From Sphingomonas sp. (lineage in GTDB: Bacteria > Pseudomonadota > Alphaproteobacteria > Sphingomonadales > Sphingomonadaceae), in assembly GCA_002707985.1 (NCBI GenBank), contig PAOI01000068.1:1-40379 (forward strand): 40,379 bases of DNA, read 5' to 3'. Both the position numbers and the translations under genes were made by a program. How positions within the stretch are numbered: position 1 is the stretch's first letter; each line of letters begins with the position of its first letter. This document shows positions 39,598 through 40,379 of the stretch, piece by piece. The notes beneath the pieces are model-generated. The model made no database searches, was not told where the DNA came from, and was given only the letters and a program-made list of their open reading frames with translations.

Positions 39598-39873
39598 TCA
39601 GCCCTGTTGCTGCTCGGCCTGCTCGCGATGGCGGTCGTTGTCGTTCTTGCCCTGCTTTTCGCCCTGCTCCTGCTGGTGCAGGTTGGTCGCGTGGGTCTTG
39701 CCGCCATCGGCCTGTTTGGTGTCGTAGCCGAACCGCTGGCCCTGCTTGGGTTCAGAGGCCTGCTGCTGCAGGTCGTTCTTGCCGAAATCGAGCGCGTCGC
39801 CGCCCTCTTCGGGGGTGATGGTGCCGCTGCCCTTGTTGGCATCGTAGCTGTTGATCTTGCCGAAACTGGTCAT
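39598..39873 (-). CDS. Cold-shock-domain-like small protein with Gln-rich tail
   Basis: 91 residues. Residues 1-48 (TSFGKINSYDANKGSGTITP, then EEGGDALDFGKNDLQ and GQRFGYDTK) follow the cold-shock domain layout, where the family has KWFNxxKGFGFIxP. Several of the RNA-binding aromatics are replaced (for example GSGTI for GFGFI). The last 35 residues are a polar tail rich in Gln, Asn, Lys and Glu, likely disordered. It may be a divergent nucleic-acid chaperone; function is not shown by the sequence. Confidence 0.65.
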   Translation of the reverse strand: MTSFGKINSYDANKGSGTITPEEGGDALDFGKNDLQQQASEPKQGQRFGYDTKQADGGKTHATNLHQQEQGEKQGKNDNDRHREQAEQQQG

Positions 39874-40281
39874 GCGAATGGTCCTTCGGTTTCGCGCAGG
39901 CGCCCATCAGCGACCGCTTGTGCGCGGGGCTAGGAGGCGAAACGGAAAGAAGGGAGGGCAACTGGCCCTCGGGACCGTCGATCACGACTGGTAGCTGAGC
40001 CCAAGATGGGGAGGATCGCGCGGGTTTACAAGGCGGGCGCAAAGGGGTTGCGGGGCCGCTGGGATGGGGAATGGGTGAACGGTCGGACCGAAAGATCAGC
40101 TTTGCGCCCTCATTTCGGACATTTTAGGGGCTATCAAAGAGTCCCGCAAGCAGTCATACAGAATTGGCGTTTCGCATATCTAGCGGATCAAAAAGCGGCT
40201 TCAGCCTTGGTCGGCTGGTTAGTCTGACAGGGGAGCATACCTCAAAAAATTGGTCGCACACGCGGAGAGCATTCTACGCGT
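39874..40281. other. 408-bp region without a supported gene
   Basis: This holds the upstream region of the cold-shock-like gene (- strand) and possibly that of the + strand gene starting at 40282. Composition shifts to lower GC after about 40085. A short + strand reading frame (40006-40227) lacks a ribosome-binding site and protein-like composition. No promoter, repeat or RNA gene was recognised. Confidence 0.5.
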
Positions 40282-40379
40282 ATGATCGACCTCTACCGTT
40301 ACCAGCCCGGTGGGAGTTGGCACCATTTTCGCTTCGGGCGGGAAGGTGCCGTAACCGGCGAACAGCGCGTGCCAGCTCA
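40282..40379 (+). CDS. Possible start of a gene truncated by the right edge
   Basis: From ATG 40282 the frame stays open to the last base and encodes MIDLYRYQPGGSWHHFRFGR and 12 more residues. Composition is protein-like, but no clear ribosome-binding site precedes it (GGAG lies about 16 nt upstream). Too short to assign. Confidence 0.35.
   Translation, partial: MIDLYRYQPGGSWHHFRFGREGAVTGEQRVPA

Noticed and set aside
40006..40227. 73-residue + strand frame near the right edge
   Set aside because: No ribosome-binding site and no recognisable protein pattern.

Overview
The window comes from a GC-rich alphaproteobacterium, most likely a sphingomonad. The clues are the layout of the ribosomal super-operon (no rpsD between rpsK and rpoA, no rpmJ after secY), an RpoA that opens [12 protein letters not shown], an S5 with a long Arg/Gly-rich N-terminal tail, and a neighbouring Wzx/Wzy-type exopolysaccharide (EPS) locus. 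This assignment is inferred from protein features; no rRNA lies in the window.

Left third (1-12689, + strand): part of an EPS locus. In order it holds the end of a Wzy/O-antigen-ligase-type membrane protein, an outer-membrane export lipoprotein (OPX), a Wzc-type co-polymerase fused to its tyrosine kinase with a (Tyr-Gly)7 tail, a membrane-anchored protein with a repeat region and a probable sugar-binding end, an unassigned 426-bp gap, an NAD-dependent sugar epimerase/dehydratase, a polysaccharide pyruvyltransferase, a second polymerase-like membrane protein, a Tat-exported beta-helix protein resembling pectate lyases, a phytanoyl-CoA-dioxygenase-family oxygenase and a Wzx-like flippase. Together they suggest a pyruvylated polymer that is flipped, polymerised and exported, then trimmed or modified. 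No glycosyltransferase is visible, so the locus continues beyond the left edge.

Middle and right (12856-38685, almost all - strand): a lipoprotein and a secreted prolyl oligopeptidase, then the str-S10-spc-alpha ribosomal clusters. Transcription runs right to left: rpsL-rpsG-fusA-tuf // rpsJ // rplC-rplD-rplW-rplB-rpsS-rplV-rpsC-rplP-rpmC-rpsQ-rplN-rplX-rplE-rpsN-rpsH-rplF-rplR-rpsE-rpmD-rplO-secY-adk // rpsM-rpsK-rpoA // rplQ. The breaks are notable. An unknown divergent gene pair sits between tuf and rpsJ. A 334-bp block full of inverted repeats sits between rpsJ and rplC. A membrane protein plus an exported SRPBCC protein sit between adk and rpsM. An SdpR-like autorepressor with an SdpI-like membrane protein sits between rpoA and rplQ, behind a strong terminator. 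S12 carries arginine at position 88, a substitution known for streptomycin resistance.

Right end (39015-40379): a small - strand pair (cold-shock-like protein with a Gln-rich tail, and an uncharacterised protein with a C-terminal repeat) lies just upstream of the str promoter. A possible + strand gene start runs off the edge. No tRNA, rRNA, CRISPR array or complete insertion sequence was recognised.
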